DNA from: an uncultured Phocaeicola sp.
GTDB taxonomy: Bacteria; Bacteroidota; Bacteroidia; Bacteroidales; Bacteroidaceae
Direction: 5' to 3'
NCBI GenBank assembly: GCA_944320135.1
Contig: CALUGI010000017.1
Location: 1 to 64,000 of the forward strand
Length of the DNA stretch: 64,000 bases
The position numbers and the translations under genes were made by a program. This document shows positions 1 through 8,005 of this stretch, in pieces. The notes beneath the pieces were generated by a model, which was not told the origin of the DNA, did not search any database, and saw only the letters and a list, made by a program, of their open reading frames with translations. The number at the start of each line of letters is the position of its first letter. The first letter of the stretch is position 1.

Positions 1-36
1 AAAAAAGTCCCACAAAATATTGATTTTGTAGGACTT
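1..36 (-). terminator. Terminator of tRNA-Lys
   Basis: Reading the reverse strand, AAGTCC (36-31) pairs with GGACTT (10-5), and six further pairs continue inward after one mismatch around a 6-nt loop. A run of T (positions 6-1 on the plus strand are A) follows. It lies 32 nt downstream of the tRNA 3' end, so it is a simple intrinsic terminator for that transcript. Confidence 0.8.
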
Positions 37-68
37 GTCTTTTTGTTGTCGCCTTTTGGCTTTTCTTT

Positions 69-144
69 TGGTGATCCAGCTGGGGCTCGAACCCAGGACC
101 CCAACATTAAAAGTGTTGTGCTCTACCTGCTGAGCTACTGAATC
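69..144 (-). tRNA. tRNA-Lys (anticodon TTT)
   Basis: The reverse strand folds as a full cloverleaf. The acceptor GATTCAG (144-138) pairs with CTGGATC, followed by discriminator A at 72 and an encoded CCA at 71-69. The D arm starts with AGCTCAG, the anticodon stem CAACA/TGTTG encloses loop CTTTTAA with anticodon TTT, and the T arm carries GGTTCGAGCC. It reads AAA/AAG lysine codons. It has its own promoter (180-211) and terminator (1-36), so it is a single-gene transcription unit. Confidence 0.95.
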
Positions 145-179
145 AGACCTGTTTTGCAGTCGTTTCCTGATTGCGGGTG

Positions 180-211
180 CAAAGATAGGGTTTTTGTTTG
201 AAACGGCCAAA
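180..211 (-). promoter_or_regulatory. Promoter of tRNA-Lys
   Basis: On the reverse strand a perfect Bacteroidetes -7 box TATCTTTG (187-180) lies 20 nt after a TTTG -33 box (211-208). The predicted start is near 173, leaving a leader of about 29 nt for RNase P to remove. Confidence 0.75.
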
Positions 212-388
212 TTTTACGTTGCTTTTTGCTTCTTTTTTCTTTCCGCCAATCTTCTTTTTCTGCTAATGTTGTGGTTCAGCTTGTTTCTTTATATTGATTC
301 TCAGCTTGTTCTGCTTGAGATTGTTTGTAGGGCTTCTGCCGGGGCAGACCGATGCTTTTGTTTGTTTCGGCAAACTTTGCAATTCAAA

Positions 389-475
389 ACCCGGCCGTTT
401 TTAGAGGAAAGTCCGGCGGAACTGCTTCGAAAGTTTGGCGGCCTTTTTCAGAATGCGGGCGGAAAAGCGGACGGG
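389..475. repeat. 22-bp-period intergenic array, site 1
   Basis: Units begin at 389, 410, 432 and 453, giving spacings of 21, 22 and 21. Each unit has a GC-rich core (CCCGGCCG, GTCCGGCGG, TTTGGCGGCC, TGCGGGCGG), and the first and third are followed by a T run. The array belongs to the family found at ten other gaps in this window. Confidence 0.65.
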
Positions 476-531
476 ATTGCGGAAATAATTGATTTTGTCC
501 GGCAGATATCGATTGTTTGAGAAAATATTTA

Positions 532-539
532 TATCTTTA
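532..539 (+). promoter_or_regulatory. Possible -7 box for the GH92 gene
   Basis: TATCTTTA matches TAnnTTTG at all but the last position and lies 42 nt before the chosen start. A TTTG occurs at 516-519, but its spacing of 12 is too short to be a normal -33 box, so this assignment is weak. Confidence 0.35.
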
Positions 540-580
540 CGTAATTAATGTTTTACTCGTTAATCTCTCTTTTTATGTGT

Positions 581-2815
581 ATGAAACGATTGTTGGCTTG
601 TCTGGCAGGCGTTCTGGCAGGCTTGTCTCTGTCGGCGCAGGAGCCTGCCGATTATGTGAATCCTTTTATCGGAACAACCAATTACGGCACATGCAATCCG
701 GGGGCCGTTTGCCCCAATGGGATGATGTCGGTGGTGCCTTTCAACGTGATGGGGTCCGATGAAAACAAATACGACAAAGACGCTCGTTGGTGGTCGACTC
801 CATACGACTACAAGAACAGCTTCTTCACGGGTTTTTCGCATGTGAACCTGAGCGGCGTAGGATGTCCGGAGTTGGGGTCTCTTCTCCTGATGCCTACCAC
901 GGGAGAATTGGATGTGGATTATCATCGCTACGGAAGCAAGTATGAGAAAGAGAACGCTTCCCCCGGATACTACACGGTTTCGTTGACCAAATACAATGTG
1001 CTGGCCGAAGCTACGGCCACGCCTCGGACGGGGCTTGTCCGCTTCACTTTCCCGGAGGGAAGGAGCAATGTGCTTCTGAATCTCGGCGAAGGGCTGACCA
1101 ACGAGACGGGCGCTTTCCTGCGGAAGGTCAATGACCGGGAGATGGAAGGCATGAAGCTGCTCGGCACGTTCTGTTACAATCCTCAAGCGGTCTTTCCTAT
1201 TTATTTTGTGATGCGTGTAAGCAAGGCTCCCCAATCTTCCGGCTATTGGAAGAAGCAGCGTTCCATGACCGGCGTGGAGGCGGAATGGGACAAAGACCAA
1301 GGAAAATACAAACTTTACACGAAATATGCCAAAGATATTGCGGGTGACGACATTGGCGCTTGGTTTGCTTTCGATACGGAAGAAGGCGAAGAAGTGGAAG
1401 TGGCGCTGGGGGTGTCGTTCGTCAGCATCGAGAACGCCCGTGAAAATCTGGACAAAGAGCAGAACGGCCGCCATTTCACTGCCATACGGCAGGAGGCTCG
1501 GCAGCGTTGGAACGACGATTTGGGGCGCATTCGGGTGGAGGGAGGCACTCAAGAGCAGAAAACGGTGTTCTATACGGCGTTGTATCACGCCCTTATCCAC
1601 CCTAACGTGTTGCAGGACGTGAACGGGCAATATCCGCAGATGGAGGGCGACAAGATTCTTGACGTGAAAGGGAACCGCTATACGGTGTTCTCGTTGTGGG
1701 ACACGTACCGCAATCTGCATCAGTTGATGACTTTGGTATATCCGGAGCGCCAGATAGACATGGTGCGGACGATGGTCGATATGTATCGGGAGCATGGGTG
1801 GCTGCCAAAATGGGAGCTTTACGGGCGGGAGACGCTTACGATGGAAGGAGACCCCAGCATTCCGGTTATTGTGGACACGTGGATGAAGGGGTTGCGCGAT
1901 TTTGACGTCGATGTGGCATACGAAGCCATGTACAAGTCGGCTACCGCGCCGGGGAAAGACAATCTTTTGCGTCCTGACAACGACGACTATATGAGTTTGG
2001 GATACGTCCCTTTGCGCGAGCAATACGACAATTCCGTGTCTCATGCTTTGGAGTATTATATTGCCGACTATTCGCTTTCCACCTTCGCCAAGGCTCTCGG
2101 CAAGAAGGATGACGCCAAATTGTTCTACAACCGTTCGATGGGTTACAAGCACTATTATTCGAAAGAATACGGGACGCTGCGCCCCATACTCCCCGACGGG
2201 ACGTTTTATTCTCCGTTCGACCCCAAGCAGGGGGCGAACTTCGAGCCGGTTCCGGGCTTCCATGAGGGAAGTGCGTGGAACTACACTTTCTATGTGCCTC
2301 ACGACGTGATGGGACTTGCCCGACTGATGGGCGGAAAGCGCAAGTTTGTCGACAAGCTCCAGATGGTTTTCGACGAAGGGTATTACGACCCTGCCAACGA
2401 GCCGGACATCGCTTACCCGTATCTGTTCAGTTATTTCAAAGGGGAAGAATGGCGCACGCAGAAGCTGGTGAAAGAGCTTCTTGCCAAGCACTTCACGACG
2501 AAGCCCGACGGTCTTCCCGGCAACGAGGATACGGGCACGATGTCTTCGTGGGCGATATTCAGCATGATGGGCTTCTATCCCGATTGTCCGGGAGTGCCTG
2601 AATATACGCTTACGTTGCCGACCTTCGACAGGATAACCGTCAAGCTCGACCCCAAATATTACGGGACGGACAAATTAGTGATAGAAGTGGCCAATCCGGA
2701 TGCCCAAGGCGACTATATAAAGGATATCCGTTTGGGAGGAAAGAAATGCGGGTACCGCGTCAGCCATGACGATTTGGTGAAGGCCGGAACCCTTCGTTTC
2801 GAGAAGAAGAATTAA
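581..2815 (+). CDS. GH92 family alpha-mannosidase, secreted
   Basis: A 744-residue secreted enzyme. Residues 1-19 form a Sec signal peptide ending LSA before Gln20. Glycoside hydrolase family 92 landmarks follow in order: YVNPFIGT near residue 26, the barrel motif LWDTYRNLHQL from about 372, TMEGDPS near 420, and GNEDTGTMSSW from 647. GH92 members are calcium-dependent exo-alpha-mannosidases that trim mannose from N-glycans or yeast mannan; the linkage cannot be read from sequence. I start at 581 because the upstream in-frame ATG at 548 would put eleven extra residues before a good signal peptide. The gene stands alone, with no SusC/SusD beside it, so the enzyme probably acts in the periplasm or outer membrane on products from elsewhere. 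Confidence 0.92.
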   Translation: MKRLLACLAGVLAGLSLSAQEPADYVNPFIGTTNYGTCNPGAVCPNGMMSVVPFNVMGSDENKYDKDARWWSTPYDYKNSFFTGFSHVNLSGVGCPELGSLLLMPTTGELDVDYHRYGSKYEKENASPGYYTVSLTKYNVLAEATATPRTGLVRFTFPEGRSNVLLNLGEGLTNETGAFLRKVNDREMEGMKLLGTFCYNPQAVFPIYFVMRVSKAPQSSGYWKKQRSMTGVEAEWDKDQGKYKLYTKYAKDIAGDDIGAWFAFDTEEGEEVEVALGVSFVSIENARENLDKEQNGRHFTAIRQEARQRWNDDLGRIRVEGGTQEQKTVFYTALYHALIHPNVLQDVNGQYPQMEGDKILDVKGNRYTVFSLWDTYRNLHQLMTLVYPERQIDMVRTMVDMYREHGWLPKWELYGRETLTMEGDPSIPVIVDTWMKGLRDFDVDVAYEAMYKSATAPGKDNLLRPDNDDYMSLGYVPLREQYDNSVSHALEYYIADYSLSTFAKALGKKDDAKLFYNRSMGYKHYYSKEYGTLRPILPDGTFYSPFDPKQGANFEPVPGFHEGSAWNYTFYVPHDVMGLARLMGGKRKFVDKLQMVFDEGYYDPANEPDIAYPYLFSYFKGEEWRTQKLVKELLAKHFTTKPDGLPGNEDTGTMSSWAIFSMMGFYPDCPGVPEYTLTLPTFDRITVKLDPKYYGTDKLVIEVANPDAQGDYIKDIRLGGKKCGYRVSHDDLVKAGTLRFEKKN

Positions 2816-2836
2816 CGTGCTGCAAACTCGTGAGAA

Positions 2837-2922
2837 ACGCCGGGGCGTTGCCGCCGGTGTGCGGCGGAGATTTTTTGGAAACCGGGCGCGTTTTGTATCC
2901 GATGCGCCCGCAAGCAGTTGGA
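2837..2922. repeat. 22-bp-period intergenic array, site 2
   Basis: Units begin at 2837, 2859, 2881 and 2902 (spacings 22, 22, 21). Parts pair with each other: CCGCC/GGCGG across 2851-2867, and CGGGCGC/GCGCCCG across 2883-2910. It lies between the mannosidase stop and the glmS promoter, so it could also help end the mannosidase transcript. Confidence 0.7.
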
Positions 2923-3026
2923 AGAGGCTGTGCCCGAAGTTGGGTGCGCATCTTCCTTTTTTGTTTTATTGGAGCGAATAGATTGAAATAATGATGTCAT
3001 TTCGGTTAAAAGTAAATCTTTTTGTA

Positions 3027-3055
3027 TTGTAATTCCGGGAAAATGCTTACATTTG
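3027..3055 (+). promoter_or_regulatory. Promoter of glmS
   Basis: A perfect -7 box TACATTTG (3048-3055) lies 18 nt after TTG (3027-3029). The predicted start is near 3061, giving a leader of about 37 nt. Confidence 0.75.
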
Positions 3056-3097
3056 CAAGCAGATAAAAGAATACAGGCATTCAAGAAATAAATTTTT

Positions 3098-4942
3098 ATG
3101 TGTGGAATAGTAGGATATATCGGGAGCCGTCAGGCTTATCCCATATTGATTGACGGACTGAAGCGTCTGGAGTATCGGGGATACGACAGTGCGGGAGTGG
3201 CTTTGGTGAGCGGTTCGCACCGTTTGAACGTGTATAAGTCGGCGGGAAAGGTGGCCGATCTGGAACGGGTTGCGGAAAAGCAGGACGTGTCGGGGTGTGC
3301 GGGCATTGCCCACACCCGTTGGGCCACGCACGGCGAGCCGTGTACGACGAATGCGCATCCGCATTGTTCGTCGGACGGGAGGCTGGCGTTGGTGCATAAC
3401 GGCATCATCGAGAATTATGCGCCGTTGAAGGAAAAGTTGGTTGCCCAGGGATACATCTTTAAAAGCAGCACCGATACGGAAGTGCTGGTGCAGCTGATAG
3501 ATTATCTTCAGAAGCAAGGTAACTTAGACCTGCTCGCGGCCGTGCAGTTGGCTTTGCGCGAGGTGGTAGGGGCGTATGCCATTGCCGTAATCGACCGCAG
3601 CAGGCCCGACGAAATCATTGCCGCCCGGAAAAGCAGTCCGTTGGTGGTCGGTATCGGAGAGAACGAGTTTTTTCTGGCTTCCGACGCCACTCCGATGGTG
3701 GCCTATACGAACAAAGTCGTTTATTTGGAGGATGAAGAAATAGCCGTGCTGCACGCGGGAATGCCTTTGCGCATCGTCAATCTGAACAATGTGGAGTGTC
3801 CGCACGAAGCGCAGACCATAGCGATGAATATCGGCCAGTTAGAGAAGAACGGCTATCCGCATTTTATGCTGAAAGAGATTTACGATCAGCCCGACTGTAT
3901 CGGCGACTGTATGCGCGGGCGCATCAATCCCGATGCGAATACGGTTACGCTTTCTGCCGTATCCAATTTCAAAGAGCGGTTAGTCGGCGCGCATCGTTTC
4001 ATTATCGTGGCGTGCGGCACCTCCTGGCACGCAGGCTTGATAGGCAAACAGCTGATAGAAACCTTTTGCCGCGTGCCGGTGGAAGTGGAATACGCCTCTG
4101 AGTTTCGCTACCGCAATCCGGTAATCGGTCCGGAAGATGTGGTGATTGCCATTTCGCAAAGCGGAGAAACGGCCGATACGCTGGCGGCAGTCGAGCTGGC
4201 GAAGGAGAAAGGAGCGTTCATTTATGGGATATGCAATGCGGTGGGTTCGTCTATCGCCCGCGCTACGGATACGGGTTCCTACATCCATGTCGGCCCTGAA
4301 ATAGGAGTGGCTTCTACAAAAGCCTTTACCGGACAGGTGACAGTGCTTGCGCTGTTGGCCCTGCTGTTGGGCAAGGAGAAGGGAACCGTGGCCGAAGACG
4401 AGTATCATCGCGCCGTGTCTGAGCTTGCAAATATTCCCGATAAGATGCGCGAGGTGCTGAAGCAGGACGCCTTTATCGCCGATTTCTCGAAGATGTTCAC
4501 TTATGCCCGCAACTTTATCTATTTGGGACGGGGATATGCCTATCCGGTTGCGCTGGAAGGAGCGTTGAAGCTGAAAGAGATTTCATATATTCATGCAGAG
4601 GGCTATCCTGCCGCAGAGATGAAACACGGGCCTATCGCGCTGATTGATGCCGAAATGCCCGTAGTGGTTATCGCCACCCAATCGACGCTGTATGAAAAGG
4701 TGCTGAGCAACATTCAGGAAATAAAGGCCCGAAAGGGGAGGGTGGTTGCCGTAGTGACTGAGGGAGATACCGTCATCAAGAAATTGGCGGACTACAGCAT
4801 TGAGCTTCCCGCGACGGAGGAATGCCTTTCTCCGTTAGTCGCTTCGATTCCTTTGCAGTTGCTTGCTTACCATATCGCCGTGTGCAGAGGGATGGACGTA
4901 GACCAGCCTCGCAATTTGGCGAAGTCCGTTACGGTGGAATGA
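3098..4942 (+). CDS. glmS: Glutamine--fructose-6-phosphate aminotransferase
   Basis: GlmS converts fructose-6-phosphate and glutamine to glucosamine-6-phosphate, the first step toward UDP-GlcNAc for peptidoglycan and LPS. The 614-residue protein has the family length. The N-terminal glutaminase domain starts MCGIVGYIG, so Cys2 is the nucleophile once Met1 is removed, and HTRWATHG lies at 72-79. The C-terminal half holds two SIS sugar-isomerase domains; CGTSWHAG starts at Cys306, and the protein ends KSVTVE as in E. coli. It is a single-gene unit with its own promoter. It runs toward ruvA, with a repeat array in the short gap. I see no glmS ribozyme-like sequence; the leader is only about 37 nt. 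Confidence 0.97.
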   Translation: MCGIVGYIGSRQAYPILIDGLKRLEYRGYDSAGVALVSGSHRLNVYKSAGKVADLERVAEKQDVSGCAGIAHTRWATHGEPCTTNAHPHCSSDGRLALVHNGIIENYAPLKEKLVAQGYIFKSSTDTEVLVQLIDYLQKQGNLDLLAAVQLALREVVGAYAIAVIDRSRPDEIIAARKSSPLVVGIGENEFFLASDATPMVAYTNKVVYLEDEEIAVLHAGMPLRIVNLNNVECPHEAQTIAMNIGQLEKNGYPHFMLKEIYDQPDCIGDCMRGRINPDANTVTLSAVSNFKERLVGAHRFIIVACGTSWHAGLIGKQLIETFCRVPVEVEYASEFRYRNPVIGPEDVVIAISQSGETADTLAAVELAKEKGAFIYGICNAVGSSIARATDTGSYIHVGPEIGVASTKAFTGQVTVLALLALLLGKEKGTVAEDEYHRAVSELANIPDKMREVLKQDAFIADFSKMFTYARNFIYLGRGYAYPVALEGALKLKEISYIHAEGYPAAEMKHGPIALIDAEMPVVVIATQSTLYEKVLSNIQEIKARKGRVVAVVTEGDTVIKKLADYSIELPATEECLSPLVASIPLQLLAYHIAVCRGMDVDQPRNLAKSVTVE

Positions 4943-4960
4943 CGCCCGCAAGTCATGAAA

Positions 4961-5018
4961 ACGTCCCGGAGTTTTGACAAGAATGCGCCGGCATTCTCGC
5001 GAAACTCCGGCGCGTTTT
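4961..5018. repeat. 22-bp-period array, site 3, with nested hairpins
   Basis: Units begin at 4961, 4983 and 5004. CCGGAGTTT (4966-4974) pairs with AAACTCCGG (5002-5010), and inside it GAATGC (4981-4986) pairs with GCATTC (4991-4996). T-rich or A-rich tracts flank the structure on both sides. It separates the convergent glmS and ruvA genes and could terminate transcription from both. Confidence 0.7.
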
Positions 5019-5612
5019 TCAAAGCCGCTTCAATGCCGTCTTGATCACTTTCTCGACAGGAGCGTCGGGTTCTTCCTTCAAAATTGCGGCGACAACCTTC
5101 TGCGACGGAGCTTGTGCGAATCCTAACATGGTAAGGGCTGCCACTGCTTCTTCGTAGATTTCGCTGTGTACGGCAGCGGCCGCCGTGCTGACCGGTGTCG
5201 CGCTTGCTCCGACGGAAACAATCTTGTCTTTCAGTTCCACGATGATGCGCTGGGCCGTTTTCAGTCCGATGCCTTTCACGGTTTTCAGCAGCTTGTCGTT
5301 CCCCGTACTGATTACGTTGCACAGTTCCGACGGCGAGAGCGCCGAGAGAATCATGCGCGCCGTGTTGCCTCCGACTCCCGACACGGAAATCAGCATCAGG
5401 AAGAGTTCCCGCTCTTCTTTCGTCGCAAACCCGTAAAGCACGTAGGCATCTTCGCGGATAGCCTCGTAGATGTAAAGGCGGATGGTTTTCTTTCCTTGTA
5501 TGGCCGAATACGTGTTGAGCGAAATGTTCGCTCCGTAGCCAACTCCGTTGCATTCTATTACCGCCAGAGCCGGAGTTTCTTCCACAAGTTCTCCTTTGAT
5601 ATATTCAATCAT
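5019..5612 (-). CDS. ruvA: Holliday junction DNA helicase subunit RuvA
   Basis: RuvA binds four-way junctions and loads the RuvB motor for branch migration during recombination repair. At 197 residues it has the usual length. The N-terminal OB domain spans about 1-62, two helix-hairpin-helix motifs follow ([11 protein letters not shown] near 79-89 and [11 protein letters not shown] near 114-124), and a short linker leads to the C-terminal three-helix domain (about 150-197) that contacts RuvB. It starts ATG and faces ddh divergently. A reverse-strand -7 box (TATTTTTG, plus-strand 5641-5648) lies about 29 nt upstream. No ruvB or ruvC is in the window. Confidence 0.96.
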   Translation of the reverse strand: MIEYIKGELVEETPALAVIECNGVGYGANISLNTYSAIQGKKTIRLYIYEAIREDAYVLYGFATKEERELFLMLISVSGVGGNTARMILSALSPSELCNVISTGNDKLLKTVKGIGLKTAQRIIVELKDKIVSVGASATPVSTAAAAVHSEIYEEAVAALTMLGFAQAPSQKVVAAILKEEPDAPVEKVIKTALKRL

Positions 5613-5696
5613 GGTTTTCTGATAATTTATAGTTTGCGGGCAAAAATAATTAGAAAAAACTTATAATTTGTAAGTTCCGCCCGAATATTTGGAAAA

Positions 5697-5742
5697 ACCT
5701 CCGGCACTTCTTTCCGAGAATGCCCGGCGTTTTGTATTTTTG
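5697..5742 (+). promoter_or_regulatory. Repeat pair and -7 box upstream of ddh, site 4
   Basis: Two units of the 22-bp family begin at 5697 and about 5720 (CCTCCGGCAC, TGCCCGGCG). The -7 box TATTTTTG (5735-5742) directly abuts the second unit, so the repeat fills the place where a -33 box would lie. The predicted start is near 5748, about 30 nt before ddh. Confidence 0.55.
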
Positions 5743-5778
5743 CGGCAAGAGAATTATTAAACGTTATCAATAAGAAAG

Positions 5779-6678
5779 ATGAAGAAGATTAGAGCAGCCG
5801 TAGTGGGTTACGGCAATATCGGAAAGTTTGCGCTGGAGGCTCTTGAGGCAGCTCCCGATTTTGAAGTGGCAGGCATCGTGCGTCGTCACGGCGCGGAGAA
5901 CAAGCCGGCAGAACTGGCCGGTTATGAGGTGGTGAAAGACATCAAAGAGTTGAAGGATGTGGATGTAGCTATTCTGGCCACGCCGACCCGCAGCGTAGAA
6001 CAGTATGCAAAAGAGATTCTGGCTCTCGGCATCAACACGGTCGACAGCTTCGACATTCATACGCAAATCGGCGACTTGCGCCGTTCGTTGGGCGAGGTTG
6101 CCAAAGTTCACAATGCCGTTTCCGTGATTTCTGCCGGTTGGGATCCAGGAAGCGACTCTGTGGTGCGCACATTGCTGGAGGCCATTGCCCCGAAAGGTAT
6201 CACTTACACGAATTTCGGGCCGGGCCGCAGCATGGGACATTCGGTGGCTGTCCGCGCTATCGACGGCGTGAAGGATGCGTTGTCGATGACCATTCCGGTG
6301 GGTACGGGCATTCATCGCCGTATGGTTTACGTGGAGTTGGAAGAAGGGGCCGACTTCAAGACCGTTGAGGCGGCAATCAAATCAGATCCGTATTTCGTGA
6401 ACGACGAGACGCACGTGAAGCAGGTGGCTTGCGTGGACGACCTGAACGATGTAGGCCACGGCGTGAACCTTGTCCGCAAAGGCGTGTCGGGAAAAACTCA
6501 CAACCAGCTGTTCGAGTTTGACATGAAAATCAACAATCCGGCTCTGACCGCCCAGGTATTGGTGTGCGTGGCGCGCGCATCCATGCGCCAGCAGCCCGGA
6601 TGCTACACCATGATTGAAATCCCCGTTGTCGACTTGCTTCCGGGCGATCGCGACGAGTGGATTGCGCATTTGGTGTGA
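5779..6678 (+). CDS. ddh: meso-Diaminopimelate D-dehydrogenase
   Basis: Ddh makes meso-diaminopimelate from tetrahydrodipicolinate, ammonia and NADPH in one step. It is a short route to lysine and to the peptidoglycan cross-link amino acid. The 299-residue protein begins with a Rossmann nucleotide-binding motif (VVGYGNIGK, 8-16). It carries the family segments [10 protein letters not shown] and [10 protein letters not shown] in the middle and GCYTMIEIP near the end. The length suits Bacteroidetes members; Corynebacterium forms are slightly longer. It forms a single-gene unit, with a repeat-linked promoter upstream and a strong terminator downstream. Confidence 0.93.
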   Translation: MKKIRAAVVGYGNIGKFALEALEAAPDFEVAGIVRRHGAENKPAELAGYEVVKDIKELKDVDVAILATPTRSVEQYAKEILALGINTVDSFDIHTQIGDLRRSLGEVAKVHNAVSVISAGWDPGSDSVVRTLLEAIAPKGITYTNFGPGRSMGHSVAVRAIDGVKDALSMTIPVGTGIHRRMVYVELEEGADFKTVEAAIKSDPYFVNDETHVKQVACVDDLNDVGHGVNLVRKGVSGKTHNQLFEFDMKINNPALTAQVLVCVARASMRQQPGCYTMIEIPVVDLLPGDRDEWIAHLV

Positions 6679-6708
6679 CAAGGTTTTTGCGATGCGGCAA
6701 TCGCTTCG

Positions 6709-6751
6709 TTGCCCCGCAGCAATGCTTCAGTTGCTGCGGGGCAATTCTTTT
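6709..6751 (+). terminator. Terminator of ddh
   Basis: A perfect 14-bp stem, TTGCCCCGCAGCAA (6709-6722) with its complement (6731-6744), has an 8-nt loop and is followed by TTCTTTT. This is a textbook intrinsic terminator. Confidence 0.93.
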
Positions 6752-6867
6752 AAAAAAGCAAACGGTATAAAAAGATATGTGCCGTTTTAATTTTTAACAG
6801 AGCTTCTTTCATGAAACAGACGCTTTTTTGTTTCTTTGCCGACAATAACAAATAAAAACAAAACAAA

Positions 6868-7695
6868 ATGACTTTAGCAAGTATCGTGTGGGATGTAGAC
6901 CCCGTCATGCTGCATTTAGGTTCGCTGGAAATCCGATGGTACGGCCTGATGTGGGGATTGGGATTCATCTTGGCTTATGAAATCGTGTCGCGTCTGTTCA
7001 AGAAAGAAGGCTATCCCGACGGCTGGGCAGACAAACTGTTTGTATATTGTATTGTGAGCAGCGTTGTCGGCGCGCGTCTGGGGCATTGCCTTTTCTATGA
7101 ATGGGACTATTACGGGGCGCATCCGTGGGAAATATTGAAGATATGGAAGGGCGGACTTGCCAGCCACGGCGGAGTGTTCCTGCTGATTCTTTCCTTGATA
7201 TGGTATTCGAAGAAGGTGACAAAAAAGAGTGTCTGGTGGCTGTTCGACCGCATGATACCGGCGGTGGCGGTGGTGTGCATGTGCATCCGTTTCGGAAACC
7301 TGATGAACTCCGAGATATTCGGCTATCCGACTGCGTTGCCTTGGGGCTTCGAGTTTGTGCGTTCGCGCGAGTGGCAGGAACTTTATAACCGCGACGGAGC
7401 GGCCCAGCCTTGCCATCCTACCCAAATCTACGAGATGCTTTACTGTCTGGTTGCGTTTGTCGTTTCGTGGGTGATGTATCACAAGTATCGGCTGCAGAAG
7501 CATGTCGGTCTCATCACCGGCGTGTCTTTGCTGATATTCTTCGGAGCCCGTTTCGGACTGGAGTTCATGAAGAATCCGCAAGTGGCGGAAGAAGTGGGCA
7601 TGACGCTCAACATCGGGCAGTGGCTCAGCGTGCCGCTCATCCTGTTGGGGGTGTATTTGATAGCGACTTGCAGGAAGCGGAAGGAGGCGTTCTAA
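6868..7695 (+). CDS. lgt: Prolipoprotein diacylglyceryl transferase
   Basis: Lgt moves a diacylglyceryl group from phosphatidylglycerol to the lipobox cysteine of prolipoproteins in the inner membrane. It is the first step in maturing the many lipoproteins encoded here. At 275 residues it shows about seven membrane segments, the conserved HGG at 100-102 in the SHGGVF segment, and the Lgt signature RFGNLMNSEIFG at 141-152. A weak -7-like box TTTCTTTG lies at 6831-6838. The gene is alone, between a terminator and a repeat array. Confidence 0.95.
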   Translation: MTLASIVWDVDPVMLHLGSLEIRWYGLMWGLGFILAYEIVSRLFKKEGYPDGWADKLFVYCIVSSVVGARLGHCLFYEWDYYGAHPWEILKIWKGGLASHGGVFLLILSLIWYSKKVTKKSVWWLFDRMIPAVAVVCMCIRFGNLMNSEIFGYPTALPWGFEFVRSREWQELYNRDGAAQPCHPTQIYEMLYCLVAFVVSWVMYHKYRLQKHVGLITGVSLLIFFGARFGLEFMKNPQVAEEVGMTLNIGQWLSVPLILLGVYLIATCRKRKEAF

Positions 7696-7728
7696 GGGCT
7701 TCTTTTGCAGTTGCTTGAAAAGGCAGCA

Positions 7729-7850
7729 AAACGTCCTGTCGTTTTGATTGAAACGTCGGGACGTTTTGAAAAAATGCCGCGTCGTTTTATCCGGAATGTC
7801 CCGTCGTTCTTTGTATGGCGGGGCATTTTTTGTTTTGTCGGGGCGTTTGT
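7729..7850. repeat. 22-bp-period intergenic array, site 5
   Basis: The clearest T-rich version. Units begin at 7731, 7753, 7774 and 7796 (spacings 22, 21, 22), and two looser units follow near 7815 and 7835. Four of six read close to RYGYCSBGNCGTTTT. It fills the gap between lgt and the operator region of the fructan operon. Confidence 0.8.
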
Positions 7851-7852
7851 AC

Positions 7853-7915
7853 AAATGTTTCTTTGTGTGTCATAAATGTTTCATGGAAACAAAATTTAAA
7901 GGGCAGGAAACATTC
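7853..7915. promoter_or_regulatory. Four-part dyad, candidate HTCS operator of the fructan operon
   Basis: TGTTTC occurs at 7856-7861 and 7877-7882, and GAAACA at 7886-7891 and 7907-7912. Each pair is spaced exactly 21 bp, and the whole is symmetric about 7884. Two outer sites also extend to AAATGTTTC and GAAACATT. Two helical turns between half-sites suits a dimeric AraC-type regulator, and the fructan regulator at 30366-33116 ends in such a domain. The dyad ends about 30 bp before the -7 box, the usual place for an activator. The assignment to that regulator is inference. Confidence 0.65.
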
Positions 7916-7942
7916 TTTCTATAGTTTCCGCCGGTTGCATGA

Positions 7943-7950
7943 TACATTTG
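7943..7950 (+). promoter_or_regulatory. -7 box of the fructan operon
   Basis: TACATTTG is a perfect -7 match. No good -33 box is present at the expected distance (about 7920), as expected for an activator-dependent promoter. The predicted start is near 7956, leaving a leader of about 50 nt. Confidence 0.65.
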
Positions 7951-8005
7951 CACCGTTCGATTTGAACAAGGTTTTGACGAAACAATGTTTAACAATTAAA
8001 ATTTA

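Larger units (their letters stand above)
145..580. other. 436-nt stretch without a convincing gene
   Basis: This holds the tRNA promoter, a T-rich tract at 190-300, a GC-rich repeat array at 389-475 and a possible promoter for the mannosidase gene. An open frame at 194-520 (108 codons, very Phe/Leu-rich) has no recognisable signal peptide or family and spans the repeat array, so I do not call it a gene. Confidence 0.6.

Noticed and set aside
194..520. A 108-codon open frame upstream of the mannosidase gene
   Set aside because: It spans a T-rich tract and the 22-bp array, has a skewed Phe/Leu-rich start and no recognised domain.
560..2491. A 643-codon open frame on the reverse strand opposite the GH92 gene
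   Set aside because: It mirrors the mannosidase coding frame, has a composition rich in His, Arg and Val typical of antisense shadows, and shows no signal, motif or promoter. The plus-strand gene has clear GH92 motifs.
3056..3097. glmS ribozyme in the glmS leader
   Set aside because: The promoter leaves a leader of only about 37 nt, far too short for the ribozyme, and no matching core is seen.
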